From contig NZ_JAEMHM010000028.1 in the NCBI RefSeq assembly GCF_016458275.1, positions 1 through 64,000 on the forward strand: a stretch of 64,000 nucleotides of DNA. The letters run 5' to 3'. The notes below the pieces were generated by a model that worked only from the letters and a program-made list of their open reading frames with translations, was not told where the DNA came from and ran no database searches. This DNA is from Geomesophilobacter sediminis. Its GTDB lineage: Bacteria; Desulfobacterota; Desulfuromonadia; Geobacterales; Geobacteraceae. Within the stretch, counting starts at the first letter, position 1; every line of letters begins with the position of its first letter. This document shows, piece by piece, positions 17,858-26,172 of the stretch. A program made the position numbers and the translations under genes.

Positions 17858-17902
17858 GCAGCAGGAGGGGAAGAGCTTTTCGCCCCCTCAGATCGGTACC
17901 GA

Positions 17903-17958
17903 AAGGGGCTAAGGGCTCAAGGGGAGACTCCCTTGGCCGTTAGCCCCTTCCTTTTTCC
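17903..17958 (+). terminator. Terminator or attenuator between rpoZ and rel
   Basis: AAGGGGCTAA pairs with TTAGCCCCTT around an inner CAAGGG/CCCTTG hairpin and is followed by CCTTTTTCC. It ends 16 bases before the rel start, so it either ends the rpoZ transcript or modulates read-through into rel. Confidence 0.65.
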
Positions 17959-17974
17959 TCAAAGACAGGTTCGC

Positions 17975-20128
17975 ATGATTCGACTGAACGACATACTGGA
18001 GAAGGTCGCCGCCTACAACCCCGGTTGCGACCTCGACCTTTTGCGCAAGGCATACGTTTTCAGCGCCAAGGTCCACCAGGGGCAGACCCGCCTCTCCGGC
18101 GAACCTTACCTGGTCCACCCGATGGAAGTGGCGGGGATCCTCGCCGACCTGAAGCTCGACCTCCCCGCCGTCGTGACCGGGCTTTTGCACGATACCGTCG
18201 AGGACACCCTGACCACGATCGAGGAGCTGGATGCGCTCTTCGGTCCCGAGGTCGCGCGCCTGGTCGACGGGGTCACCAAGATCGGGAAGATCCACTTCAA
18301 GACCAAGGAAGAGAGCCAGGCGGAGAACTTCCGCAAGATGCTCCTCGCCATGGCCAACGACATCCGGGTCATTCTGGTCAAGCTCGCCGACCGCCTGCAC
18401 AACATGCGGACCCTGCAGTACCAGCCCGAGGCGAAGCAGCGCGCCATCGCCAAGGAGACCCTGGACATCTACGCCCCGATCGCCAACCGGCTCGGGATCT
18501 CCTGGGTCAAGGGGGAACTGGAGGACCTTTCCTTCCGGTACCTGGAGCCCCAGCTTTACTATGACCTCGCCTCCAAGGTCGCCAAGAAGAAACAGGAGCG
18601 CGAGTCCTACGTCTCGAGCGTCAAGGAGATCATCAAGAAGCAGCTCGAAGAGCACGGCATCAAGGGGGAGGTTTCCGGGCGGAGCAAGCACCTCTATTCC
18701 ATCTACCGCAAGATGCAAAGCCGCAACGTCGACATCGACCAGATCTACGACCTGATCGCGATCCGGGTCAACGTCGACGACATCCGGGAATGCTACGAGG
18801 TCCTCGGGATCATCCACTCGACCTGGAAGCCGATTCCGGGGCGGTTCAAGGATTACATCGCGATGCCCAAGGGGAACATGTACCAGTCGCTGCACACGAC
18901 GGTGATCGGTCCTCTTGGCGAGCGGATGGAGGTCCAGATCCGGACCTCCGAGATGCACCGCGTCGCCGAGTCCGGCATCGCCGCGCACTGGAAGTACAAG
19001 GAAGGGGGCAAGGGGTACGACGAGAAGGAGGTGCGGCGCTTCACCTGGCTGCGGCAGCTCCTCGAGTGGCAGCAGGAGCTCGACGACTCCCGCGAGTTCA
19101 TGGACACCGTCAAGGTCGAGCTCTTCCCCGAGGACGTCTTCGTCTTCACTCCCAAGGGGGACGTGAAGGGGTTCCCGAAGGGATCGACCCCGATCGACTT
19201 CGCCTACAGCATCCACTCCGACGTCGGGCACCGCTGCGTCGGCGCGAAGGTGAACGGCAAGCTGGTCCCGCTCAAACATGAGCTTAAGACCGGCGACATC
19301 GTCGAGGTCATCACCAGCCCGCACCACACCCCGAGCAAGGACTGGCTCAAGATCGTCAAGAGCTCCCGGGCCCGCAACCGGATCCGGGCCTGGGTCAAGA
19401 CCGAGGAGCGGATGCGGAGCATCATCCTCGGCCGCGAGATCTGCGAGAAGGAGTTCCGACGCTACTCGGTGAACTTCGCCAAGATGTCCAAGACCGGAGA
19501 GCTCAAGCGCGTGGCGCAGGAATTCGGGTTCCAGGCCGAGGACGACCTGATGGCGTCGGTGGGATACGGGAAGCTTTCCAGCAACCAGATCCTGGGCAAG
19601 CTGCTCCCGGCCGAAAAGCTGGAGGCGGCGGCCGAGCACAAGGAGACCCGGATCGGGAAGGTGCTCGACAAGCTGAAGGGGAAATCCTCCAGCGCGATCC
19701 AGATCGACGGGGTAGAGGACGTGCTGGTCCGCTTCGGCAAGTGCTGCAATCCGCTTCCCGGCGACGAGATCGTCGGCTTCATCACCCGCGGCCGCGGCGT
19801 CACCATCCATACCCGCGACTGTCCGTTTGCCCTGGACAGCGAGCCGGAGCGGCGCATCGAGGTGGCGTGGAACAAGGGGACCAAGAGCGCGCTGCCGGTG
19901 AAGATCCGCGTGGTCTGCAACGACGAGAAGGGGATCCTGGCGCACATCGCCACCGCCATCACCAACTGCGAGGCGAACATCTCCTCGGCGTCGATCCAGA
20001 GCACCCTCGACAAGCGGGGCGAGAACCTCTTCGAGGTCGATGTGACCGACCTGGGGCACTTGAAACGGGTGTTTTCCTCGATCATGAAGGTGAAGGGAGT
20101 CATCACCGTGGAGCGGGTGAAAAGCTAG
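17975..20128 (+). CDS. Bifunctional (p)ppGpp synthetase/hydrolase, Rel/SpoT family
   Basis: Stringent-response enzyme of 717 residues. The N-terminal HD hydrolase domain has YLVHPMEVAGIL and LLHDTVEDT. The synthetase domain holds GRFKDYIAMPKGNMYQSLH, whose RFKD fits the RxKD form of bifunctional Rel/SpoT rather than the ExDD of RelA. TGS follows near residue 390 (VFVFTPKGDVKGFPKGSTPIDFAY), then the CCNPLPGD zinc-finger-like region and a C-terminal ACT domain. It makes and degrades (p)ppGpp from GTP/GDP and ATP in response to starvation. ATG 17975 is preceded by AGACAGG; the upstream in-frame GTG at 17933 lies in the terminator hairpin. No other long RSH gene is in the window. Confidence 0.95.
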   Translation: MIRLNDILEKVAAYNPGCDLDLLRKAYVFSAKVHQGQTRLSGEPYLVHPMEVAGILADLKLDLPAVVTGLLHDTVEDTLTTIEELDALFGPEVARLVDGVTKIGKIHFKTKEESQAENFRKMLLAMANDIRVILVKLADRLHNMRTLQYQPEAKQRAIAKETLDIYAPIANRLGISWVKGELEDLSFRYLEPQLYYDLASKVAKKKQERESYVSSVKEIIKKQLEEHGIKGEVSGRSKHLYSIYRKMQSRNVDIDQIYDLIAIRVNVDDIRECYEVLGIIHSTWKPIPGRFKDYIAMPKGNMYQSLHTTVIGPLGERMEVQIRTSEMHRVAESGIAAHWKYKEGGKGYDEKEVRRFTWLRQLLEWQQELDDSREFMDTVKVELFPEDVFVFTPKGDVKGFPKGSTPIDFAYSIHSDVGHRCVGAKVNGKLVPLKHELKTGDIVEVITSPHHTPSKDWLKIVKSSRARNRIRAWVKTEERMRSIILGREICEKEFRRYSVNFAKMSKTGELKRVAQEFGFQAEDDLMASVGYGKLSSNQILGKLLPAEKLEAAAEHKETRIGKVLDKLKGKSSSAIQIDGVEDVLVRFGKCCNPLPGDEIVGFITRGRGVTIHTRDCPFALDSEPERRIEVAWNKGTKSALPVKIRVVCNDEKGILAHIATAITNCEANISSASIQSTLDKRGENLFEVDVTDLGHLKRVFSSIMKVKGVITVERVKS

Positions 20129-20149
20129 AAGTCACCGGTAGTAGGTAAA

Positions 20150-20186
20150 AAGCGCACCGCAGAGGACGCGGAGACCCGCAGAGGAA
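20150..20186. repeat. CCGCAGAGGAC-type dispersed repeat
   Basis: GCACCGCAGAGGACGCGGAG followed by ACCCGCAGAGGAAAG resembles the ACCGCAGAGGACACAGAGG blocks near the right end of the window (63572, 63772, 63962). Confidence 0.55.
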
Positions 20187-20268
20187 AGATCTTTTATTAT
20201 TTCGGACGTACCGGCCCTGAGCGTCCCGGCTCCTTAACGAGCGGGACCGGGTGAGGATAGGGGGAAAC

Positions 20269-20652
20269 ATGAAGAAGGAAATCATCAGCACGGACCGCGC
20301 GCCCAAGGCGATCGGTCCTTACAGCCAAGGGGTGAAGGCAGGGGGCTTTCTGTTTCTTTCCGGTGCCATCGCACTGGACCCGGTGACGGGGGAGATGAAG
20401 CAGGGAGGGATCGAGGCGGAGACCGAGCAGGTGATGGCGAACATCGGCGCGCTTTTGGAGGCGGCCGGTGCGAGCTTCGCCGACGTGGTGAAGACGGTCA
20501 TCTACCTCGCCGACATGAAGGACTTCACCACGGTGAACGGGATCTACGGCCGCTTCTTCGCGGAGAATCCGCCGGCGCGGGTGACCGTCGAGGTGAAGGG
20601 GCTGCCGCGCGGGGCGCTCGTCGAGATCGAGGTCACCGCCTGCTGTGGCTAA
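20269..20652 (+). CDS. ridA: RidA family reactive intermediate deaminase
   Basis: This 127-residue protein shows the RidA/YjgF/YER057c pattern: APKAIGPYSQGVKAGGFLF at the start, the catalytic-site Arg in NPPARVTVEV, and the C-terminal GALVEIEVTA. It hydrolyses reactive enamine/imine intermediates to ketoacids and ammonia in the cytoplasm, protecting PLP enzymes. It trimerises in characterised homologues. I start at ATG 20269 with AGGGGG upstream; an in-frame GTG at 20251 adds six residues and is less likely. It is convergent with rpmB, with a shared hairpin between them. Confidence 0.92.
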   Translation: MKKEIISTDRAPKAIGPYSQGVKAGGFLFLSGAIALDPVTGEMKQGGIEAETEQVMANIGALLEAAGASFADVVKTVIYLADMKDFTTVNGIYGRFFAENPPARVTVEVKGLPRGALVEIEVTACCG

Positions 20653-20655
20653 GGG

Positions 20656-20695
20656 GCAAAAACAAAGCCGCGGACGCCAGGGGCGCCGCGGCTTT
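20656..20695 (-). terminator. Terminator of rpmB
   Basis: AAAGCCGCGG and CCGCGGCTTT form a perfect 10-pair stem. Read on the minus strand it is followed by TTTGTTTTTGCC, giving a good terminator for rpmB; on the plus strand it follows ridA but lacks a long T run. Confidence 0.8.
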
Positions 20696-20719
20696 GATCG
20701 CTTGCGGAAGAGGTCAGGC

Positions 20720-20911
20720 TTAGAGGGCTTTGGTCACGTGCCCGGAGCGGATGCAGCGAGTGCAGACCTTGATGCTCCTGACAGTGCCGTTCTGGACGGC
20801 CTTAATCTTCTGCAGGTTGGGACGCCAGATCTTCCTGGTTTTGTTGTTGGCGTGGCTGACGTTGTTCCCGAAGCTAGGGCCCTTACCGCAAATCTCGCAA
20901 ATTCTGGACAT
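20720..20911 (-). CDS. rpmB: Large ribosomal subunit protein bL28
   Basis: This 63-residue protein begins [20 protein letters not shown] and contains [10 protein letters not shown]. The two CxxC pairs mark the zinc-binding form of bL28. Length and sequence match the family. GGAGGG precedes the ATG, and a promoter and terminator flank the gene, so it is monocistronic. Confidence 0.96.
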   Translation of the reverse strand: MSRICEICGKGPSFGNNVSHANNKTRKIWRPNLQKIKAVQNGTVRSIKVCTRCIRSGHVTKAL

Positions 20912-20943
20912 TTCTTACCCTCCGGTGGTTACTGAAGTCGCTA

Positions 20944-20972
20944 TTTATAACAGAACGGCGATGGCGATGCAA
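20944..20972 (-). promoter_or_regulatory. Promoter of rpmB
   Basis: On the minus strand TTGCAT and TATAAA are separated by 17 bases, 33 bases upstream of the rpmB start. Confidence 0.6.
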
Positions 20973-21013
20973 GCAAAATCTGCGGCGTCGCCCTCGTTTT
21001 GAAGGTGTGTCTC

Positions 21014-21604
21014 ATGGTTTTAGTCAAGGGACTGATTTCCCTGATCGTTTTACTCTGCCTGGTCCTGAGCGTGCTGTTCGTGGACTTCGTGTACAAGACC
21101 TTCTCCCTCAAGCAGCGCGAGGTGCACGCCGACGCCATCGTCGTCCTCACCGGCGGGCGCGGTAGGGTCGACGAAGGGGTGCGCCTCTACCGGGAAGGGC
21201 AGGGGCGCCTCCTCTTCCTGATCGGGGTCGACCCTTCGGTGCGCAAGTCCGAACTCTACAAAGGCGAGGGTTCCGATGGGGTGATCCTGGAGCAGGTTTC
21301 CCGCAACACGCTGGAAAACGCCATCTACGCCCGGGACCTGATCATGAAGCACCACGTCAACTCGATCAAGCTGATCACCTCGCGCTACCACATGAAGCGC
21401 GCGACCATCATCTTCAGAAACGCGCTCCCCAAGGACGTCGCGGTCTATCCCCATCCGGTCGATTCGAGGAACCTCAAAGAGGAGTGGTGGAACCACGGCG
21501 GGAGCTTCAAGCTGCTGTTCTCCGAGTTTTACAAGTACTGCATGTTCCGCTTCTTCTTCCTGCTCGCCCCGGGTGAGCTCCGCCCGCTGCCGTTGGCTTC
21601 GTGA
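21014..21604 (+). CDS. DUF218 (YdcF/SanA-like) membrane-anchored protein
   Basis: This 196-residue protein has an N-terminal transmembrane helix (about residues 3-25) and then a DUF218 domain with DAIVVLTGGRGRVDEGVRLY, a SRNTLENA segment and LITSRYHMKRA. Family members such as SanA and ElyC are linked to envelope integrity, and YdcF binds S-adenosylmethionine; a precise reaction is not established. ATG 21014 is preceded by GAAGGTG; an in-frame TTG at 20999 is the alternative. It is divergent from rpmB and convergent with metG, with a shared terminator downstream. Confidence 0.8.
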   Translation: MVLVKGLISLIVLLCLVLSVLFVDFVYKTFSLKQREVHADAIVVLTGGRGRVDEGVRLYREGQGRLLFLIGVDPSVRKSELYKGEGSDGVILEQVSRNTLENAIYARDLIMKHHVNSIKLITSRYHMKRATIIFRNALPKDVAVYPHPVDSRNLKEEWWNHGGSFKLLFSEFYKYCMFRFFFLLAPGELRPLPLAS

Positions 21605-21670
21605 TGTTGATGGTCCTCGGTAATCTCGCGAAGTTGCGTCAAGTTGCCACAGCAGCCCCGTAGAGCCGCG

Positions 21671-21740
21671 TACCCTGTGGGCGCGCCGTTCCTGGCGCAA
21701 ATGAGCAAGGCTGATCGCGCCAGGAATGGCGCTCCCACAA
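21671..21740. repeat. Inverted pair of REP-like elements
   Basis: CCTGTGGGCGCGCCGTTCC with a downstream GGCGC arm is followed, inverted, by GCGCCAGGAATGGCGCTCCC. Each half can form its own hairpin and the pair can form a long cruciform, as in two-REP (BIME-type) elements. It lies between the DUF218 gene and the shared terminator. Confidence 0.7.
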
Positions 21741-21795
21741 GTTCTGCCGACCGCTCAGCAATAACAAACCTGCACCGCCGTTTTCTCCCGCAAAT

Positions 21796-21839
21796 AAAGA
21801 AAGGGACCTCCCGAATACCGGAAGGTCCCTTTCTTTTTT
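21796..21839. terminator. Bidirectional terminator between the DUF218 gene and metG
   Basis: AAAGAAAGGGACCT and AGGTCCCTTTCTTT form a perfect 14-pair stem with T runs at the 3' side on both strands. It serves the two convergent transcripts. Confidence 0.88.
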
Positions 21840-21866
21840 GAAGTCGCTTGCTTTTACTAGCCCGCC

Positions 21867-23393
21867 TTACCCTTCCGCCTCGATCCTCGGGAAGAGCGCC
21901 TCTGCCTTGGCGATCTTGGTGCCGGGCTTGAGGAGCCCCCATTTGAGCCCTTCGGCGCTGGCCTCCTCGGTCACCCCGAGGTAGCAAAGGCCTTTCTGGC
22001 TGGTCTTGGGCATGAACGCGGAGAGGAGGAAGTAGACGATCCGCTGGGACTCGAGAAGGTGGTACATCACCGTCGCCAGCCGTTCTTTCTGAGCCGGATC
22101 CTTGGCGAGAGCCCACGGGGCGGTCTCGTCGATGTACTTGTTGCCGGCCGAGATGACCTCCCAGATGGATTGCAGCGCCTTGCTGAAGGAGAGGTCATCC
22201 AGGTGCTGGTCGACCTGCTGGATCATCGCTTCGGTCTTCTCCCGATAGGCCCGGTCGATCGGGGTCTCGGCGCCCGGTGTCTGCAGCTCGCCGCCGAAGT
22301 ACTTGTTGAGCATCGCGGTGGAGCGGTTCAGGAGGTTCCCCAGGTCGTTGGCGAGGTCGGAGTTGATCCGGTTCACCAGCGCCGCGTGGGAGAAGTCGCC
22401 GTCCAGGCCGAACGGGACCTCGCGCAAAAGGAAATAACGGACCGCGTCCACGCCGTACTTGTCGATCAGCATGTTCGGCTCGACCACGTTTTGCAGGCTC
22501 TTGCTCATCTTCTGCCCCTCGACGGTCCACCAGCCGTGGGCAAATACCTTCTTGGGCACCGGCAGCCCGGCCGCCATCAGGAAGGTGGGCCAGTAGACGG
22601 TATGGAAGCGGAGGATGTCCTTGCCGATCAGGTGCACGTCGACCGGCCAGAACTTCTCGAAGTTCCCCCCTTCGTCGGGGTAGCCGAGCGCGGTGATGTA
22701 GTTGGTGAGCGCGTCGAACCAGACGTAGATGACGTGGTTTTCGTTGCCCGGGACCGGGATCCCCCACTTGAAGGTGGTGCGGGAAACCGAGAGGTCGCGC
22801 AACCCTTCCTTCACGAAGGAGATGATCTCGTTACGGCGCGATTTGGGCTGGATGAAGTCCGGGTTCGCCTCGATGTGCGCCAGGAGCTGGTCCTGGTATT
22901 TGCTCATCCGGAAGAAGTACGACTCCTCCTTGAGCTTCTCGGTCGGGCGGTTGCAGTCCGGGCACTTGAAATCGATGAGCTGGGTCTCGGTCCAGAAGGT
23001 CTCGCACGGGGTGCAGTACCAGTCCTCGTATTCGCCGAGGTAGATGTCGCCTTTCTCCATCACCTTGGCGAAGAAGTCGCTGACCCCCTTCTTGTGCCGC
23101 TCCTGGGTGGTCCGGATGAAGTCGGTGTAGGAGATCTCCAGCTTCTCCCACAGCGCCTGGAAGCGCTTCATCACGCGGTCGGCGAGTTCCAGCGGGGTTT
23201 CGCCGGCGGTGTTGGCTGCTTTTTCGACTTTCTGGCCGTGCTCGTCGGTGCCGGTGAGGAAAAAGACCTCGAACCCCTTGAGCCGCTTATAACGAGCCAG
23301 CACGTCGGCCGCAAGCGTCGTATAGGCGTGCCCGATGTGGGGGACGTCGTTTACGTAGTAGATCGGTGTGGTGACGTAGTAGGCCGGTTTCAT
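21867..23393 (-). CDS. metG: Methionyl-tRNA synthetase
   Basis: This 508-residue class I synthetase begins with YYVTTPIYYVNDVPHIGHAY containing the HIGH signature. It has a four-cysteine zinc knuckle (CTPC...CPDC, about residues 127-147) and KMSKSLQN near residue 300. It charges tRNA-Met and initiator tRNA. The C-terminal tRNA-binding dimerisation domain of longer MetRS enzymes is absent, the protein ending soon after the anticodon-binding helices. Its ATG overlaps the ricT stop by four bases. It is the last gene of a tmk-holB-ricT-metG operon. Confidence 0.96.
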   Translation of the reverse strand: MKPAYYVTTPIYYVNDVPHIGHAYTTLAADVLARYKRLKGFEVFFLTGTDEHGQKVEKAANTAGETPLELADRVMKRFQALWEKLEISYTDFIRTTQERHKKGVSDFFAKVMEKGDIYLGEYEDWYCTPCETFWTETQLIDFKCPDCNRPTEKLKEESYFFRMSKYQDQLLAHIEANPDFIQPKSRRNEIISFVKEGLRDLSVSRTTFKWGIPVPGNENHVIYVWFDALTNYITALGYPDEGGNFEKFWPVDVHLIGKDILRFHTVYWPTFLMAAGLPVPKKVFAHGWWTVEGQKMSKSLQNVVEPNMLIDKYGVDAVRYFLLREVPFGLDGDFSHAALVNRINSDLANDLGNLLNRSTAMLNKYFGGELQTPGAETPIDRAYREKTEAMIQQVDQHLDDLSFSKALQSIWEVISAGNKYIDETAPWALAKDPAQKERLATVMYHLLESQRIVYFLLSAFMPKTSQKGLCYLGVTEEASAEGLKWGLLKPGTKIAKAEALFPRIEAEG

Positions 23394-24346
23394 GATGGCT
23401 TCTCCTTTTTGCGCTCCTTGACGTCCTGGGGACGGCGCTCCCGGTCGCGGTCGCGCCGCTGTTTGCCGGGGTTGGGCCCCTTCTTGGCGTCTCCTTGCTG
23501 CTCCTGCTTCTGGTTCTGGGGGGGCTTCTTCACCCGGTCGCTCACGCTCTCGGGAGGGATGTCATCCCCCTTGAGGTGGACCATGCTGTCGTCGGTGGTC
23601 TTCACCGTGACGGTCCCCTGCAAGACGTTCACCTTGACGATCTCGCCGTCGATCCCGCAGCACTGGACCCGTTTGCCGCACTTGGGAAGCCCCTTGCGCA
23701 GGCTGCAGTAGGTCTCGAATTCGTAGGAGAGGCAGCACAGCAGACGGCCGCACTGGCCGGAGATCTTGCTCGGGTTCAGGGCGAGGTTCTGTTCCTTGGC
23801 CATCTTCACCGAGACCGGCTCGAACTCGCGCAGATACGACGAGCAGCAGAGCTCGCGACCGCAGATGCCGATGCCGCCGACCATCTTGGACTCGTCGCGC
23901 ACCCCGATCTGGCGCATTTCGATCCGGGTATGGAAGGCGTGGGCGAGGTCCTTGACCAGCTCGCGGAAATCGACCCGGCCGTCGGCGGTGAAATAGAAGA
24001 TCGCCTTGCTCCCGTCGAAGAGGTACTCGACCTTGACGAGCTTCATCTCCATCCCCCGCTCCTTGATGCGGGTGAGGCAGAAACGGTGGGCTTCCTTTTC
24101 GCGGGCGGCGTTGGCGGCTGCTGCGGCCAGATCGTGTGGTTCCGCGATCCTCAAGACCGGCTTGATCCCCTCGGGAAGGACCGCGTCGTCCACCTCCAGG
24201 GGGCCGGCGACCACCTGGCCGATGCTTTTGCCCCGCTCGGTCTCCACGATCACCTTGTCGCCCCGTTGCATCGAGACAACCTTTCCCATGGTGAAGTCGT
24301 AGAGCTTGCCGGCGGCGCCGAATTGGATCCTGACTATCCTTGCCAA
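23390..24346 (-). CDS. ricT: PSP1-domain regulatory iron-sulfur protein RicT (YaaT)
   Basis: This 318-residue protein contains the PSP1 domain with DGSKAIFYFTADGRVDFREL and the cysteine-rich IGICGRELCCSSYL and GQCGRLLCCLSYE segments. In Bacillus these cysteines bind iron-sulfur clusters in the RicAFT complex, which affects RNase Y activity; RicA and RicF are not seen here. The C-terminal 60 residues are Lys/Arg/Gln-rich and probably disordered. It lies 17 bases after holB and overlaps metG, the usual order in many bacteria. Confidence 0.88.
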   Translation of the reverse strand: MARIVRIQFGAAGKLYDFTMGKVVSMQRGDKVIVETERGKSIGQVVAGPLEVDDAVLPEGIKPVLRIAEPHDLAAAAANAAREKEAHRFCLTRIKERGMEMKLVKVEYLFDGSKAIFYFTADGRVDFRELVKDLAHAFHTRIEMRQIGVRDESKMVGGIGICGRELCCSSYLREFEPVSVKMAKEQNLALNPSKISGQCGRLLCCLSYEFETYCSLRKGLPKCGKRVQCCGIDGEIVKVNVLQGTVTVKTTDDSMVHLKGDDIPPESVSDRVKKPPQNQKQEQQGDAKKGPNPGKQRRDRDRERRPQDVKERKKEKPS

Positions 24347-24363
24347 AATACCTCCAGTTAATC

Positions 24364-25326
24364 CTACCTAGCGGCGAGCCTCATGAAGAATACCTCCAGG
24401 GCGAGCCGGGCGTTTACGTTGCGGGCCAGCTGGCGGCGCATATCCAGAAGCTGTTCGATGAGCTCCATGGTCCGCCGCTCCGAGAAGCGCGCTGCCTCCC
24501 GGGCCACCAGCTCCGCGAGGTCGGCGTTGGCCAGGGCCTCGGGGGTGCGGCGGTAGATGAGGACGTCGCGCAGAAAGGAAAGGAGCAGTTCCAGAAGTTC
24601 CGGAAGCCGGTCCTTGTCCGCGGCGTACTCCTCGGACGCCGCGAAAAGCGGCGCTATGTTAGACAACTCGAAGGAGGTGACCCGCTCCAGGAACTCGTTT
24701 CTCCCGGCGAGCACCCCTTCGGTTGCGATCTCGATGCCGCGCTTGAGGCTCCCCCCGGAAAGGGTCGCCGCGATGCGCGCCGCCTCCGCGGAAAAGCCGT
24801 CCCGCACCAGGCGCCCCTCGACCGCCTCGACCGAAAGCGGCTGGAAGGCGAGTTCCTGGCAGCGCGACAGGATCGTCTGCAGTACTCCGGCGCGCTCCGC
24901 GGTGAGCAGGATCATCAGTGCGTCCCCGGGGGGCTCCTCCAGGGTCTTCAAAAGCGCGTTTCCCGAAGACTGGTTCAGCTTCTCGGCGCCGTCGATGATG
25001 CACGCCTTCTTGGGTGCCTCGAAGGGACGGTAGCTCAACTCCTTCTGCAGTTCGCGCACCTGGTCGATCTTGATGAACGCGCCGTCCGCCTCCAGGATGT
25101 GGAGGTCGGGGTGCTGGCCCGAGGCGACCTTCTTGCAGGAGGGACAGACCCCGCAGGCGTCCGGCTTGCCGCAGAAGATCGCCTGCACGAAAGAAAGCGC
25201 GCTCTTGCGTTTGCCGCACCCCTCGATCCCGGTGAAGAGATAGGCGTGGGCCACGCGGTTGAGCGTGATGGAGCGGGAGAGCACATTTAACGCCCGCTCC
25301 TGCCCGATGACGTCGGAAAAGGGCAT
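24364..25326 (-). CDS. holB: DNA polymerase III delta-prime subunit
   Basis: This 320-residue clamp-loader subunit has a degenerate P-loop (FTGIEGCGKRKSAL), a zinc-binding CGKPDACGVCPSC region, and the SSGNALLKTLEEPPGDALMI sensor segment typical of delta-prime. It helps load the sliding clamp at replication forks. Its ATG directly abuts the tmk stop codon, with no spacer, indicating translational coupling. The frame ends 17 bases before ricT. Confidence 0.92.
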   Translation of the reverse strand: MPFSDVIGQERALNVLSRSITLNRVAHAYLFTGIEGCGKRKSALSFVQAIFCGKPDACGVCPSCKKVASGQHPDLHILEADGAFIKIDQVRELQKELSYRPFEAPKKACIIDGAEKLNQSSGNALLKTLEEPPGDALMILLTAERAGVLQTILSRCQELAFQPLSVEAVEGRLVRDGFSAEAARIAATLSGGSLKRGIEIATEGVLAGRNEFLERVTSFELSNIAPLFAASEEYAADKDRLPELLELLLSFLRDVLIYRRTPEALANADLAELVAREAARFSERRTMELIEQLLDMRRQLARNVNARLALEVFFMRLAAR

Positions 25327-26007
25327 CTAGCTCCCCAGCGCCTGTGCGAGCAGGGCAAAACGCGGCTCGCCCGGGACGACCCGCTGGGCGAGTGCCGCCA
25401 CGATCCGTCCCGAGATCTCCTCGACGCTCCCGGAGCCCTCGACGATCACGAACCGCTCCGGGTTGGCCTCGGCGAGATCCAGATATCCGTGACGTACCTT
25501 TTCATGAAAACGCAGCGATTCCTGCTCGAAACGGTCTTCCTTGGCGCCGTGGGTCCCTTCGATGCGCGCCTTGGCGCGTCCCAGCCCCATCTCCACCGGG
25601 CAGTCGATCAGGACGGTCAGGTCGGGACGGACCCGGCCGGTCGCCAGGGTGTTCAACTGGTTGATCATGCTGAAATCGAGCCCCCGGCCGCATCCCTGGT
25701 AGGCGACGGTGGCGTCGGTGAAGCGGTCGCAGACGACGATCTCGCCACGCTCCAGTGCGGGGGTGATAACCTGCTCCACGTGCTGGGCGCGGGCCGCGGC
25801 GTAGAGCAGCAGTTCGGCGGTCGGGGTGATGGCGTGGTTTTCCGCGTCGAGCAGGATCGCGCGGATCTGGTCCGCGATCGGGCACCCCCCGGGCTCGCGG
25901 GTCGCGGTAACCGCTACCCCGGCCGCTTCGAACCGCTCCTTCAAAAGGCGCATCTGGGTGGTCTTGCCCGATCCTTCGATGCCTTCGAATGTAATGAAAA
26001 AGCTCAT
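25327..26007 (-). CDS. tmk: Thymidylate kinase
   Basis: This 226-residue kinase starts MSFFITFEGIEGSGKTTQM with its P-loop near residue 10. The DRFTDATVAYQGCGRGLD segment is the DRY-like substrate motif, and TREPGG is also present. It converts dTMP to dTDP with ATP. It is the first gene of the leftward tmk-holB-ricT-metG operon. GGTCCCATG suggests a weak ribosome binding site; AGAGATGG lies upstream. Confidence 0.94.
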   Translation of the reverse strand: MSFFITFEGIEGSGKTTQMRLLKERFEAAGVAVTATREPGGCPIADQIRAILLDAENHAITPTAELLLYAAARAQHVEQVITPALERGEIVVCDRFTDATVAYQGCGRGLDFSMINQLNTLATGRVRPDLTVLIDCPVEMGLGRAKARIEGTHGAKEDRFEQESLRFHEKVRHGYLDLAEANPERFVIVEGSGSVEEISGRIVAALAQRVVPGEPRFALLAQALGS

Positions 26008-26076
26008 GGGACCATCTCTTTTTCGCCGCTGATACAGGCTTTTAGATTAACGCGCCTATCCTTATAAAATCATGAA

Positions 26077-26105
26077 ATTATAGGTGACGGGTAGTAAATA
26101 TGCAA
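26077..26105 (-). promoter_or_regulatory. Candidate promoter of the tmk operon
   Basis: On the minus strand TTGCAT and a perfect TATAAT are separated by 17 bases, about 70 bases upstream of tmk. The -35 match is weak. Confidence 0.45.
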
Positions 26106-26124
26106 GGTTAAAATGCCCCCAAAG

Positions 26125-26150
26125 CCGCATGGCTATTGCTATGACGGAGG
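26125..26150 (+). promoter_or_regulatory. Leader hairpin ahead of rnc, overlapping a GGAGG sequence
   Basis: CCGCATGGC, loop TATT, and GCTATGACGG form a 9-pair stem with one bulged A and one G-U pair. GGAGGGG begins within its right foot. It lies 26 bases before the GTG start of the RNase III gene, where a double-stranded leader could be a target of the enzyme, as known for E. coli rnc. Confidence 0.35.
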
Positions 26151-26172
26151 GGTTTGGCTATAGTGGACGACT

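Noticed and set aside
17909-20059. 716-codon open frame antisense to the ppGpp synthetase
   Set aside because: Composition is Asp/Leu/Val/Gly low complexity typical of antisense frames, and all conserved Rel motifs are on the plus strand.
23495-24361. 288-codon plus-strand frame over ricT
   Set aside because: Antisense shadow; the minus strand carries the PSP1 domain with its cysteine clusters and operon overlaps.
26083-26172. Possible c-di-GMP (GEMM) riboswitch upstream of rnc
   Set aside because: A CAAAGCC segment and a later GGGGTTTGGC recall GEMM, but the first conserved hairpin and the expected tetraloop are missing.
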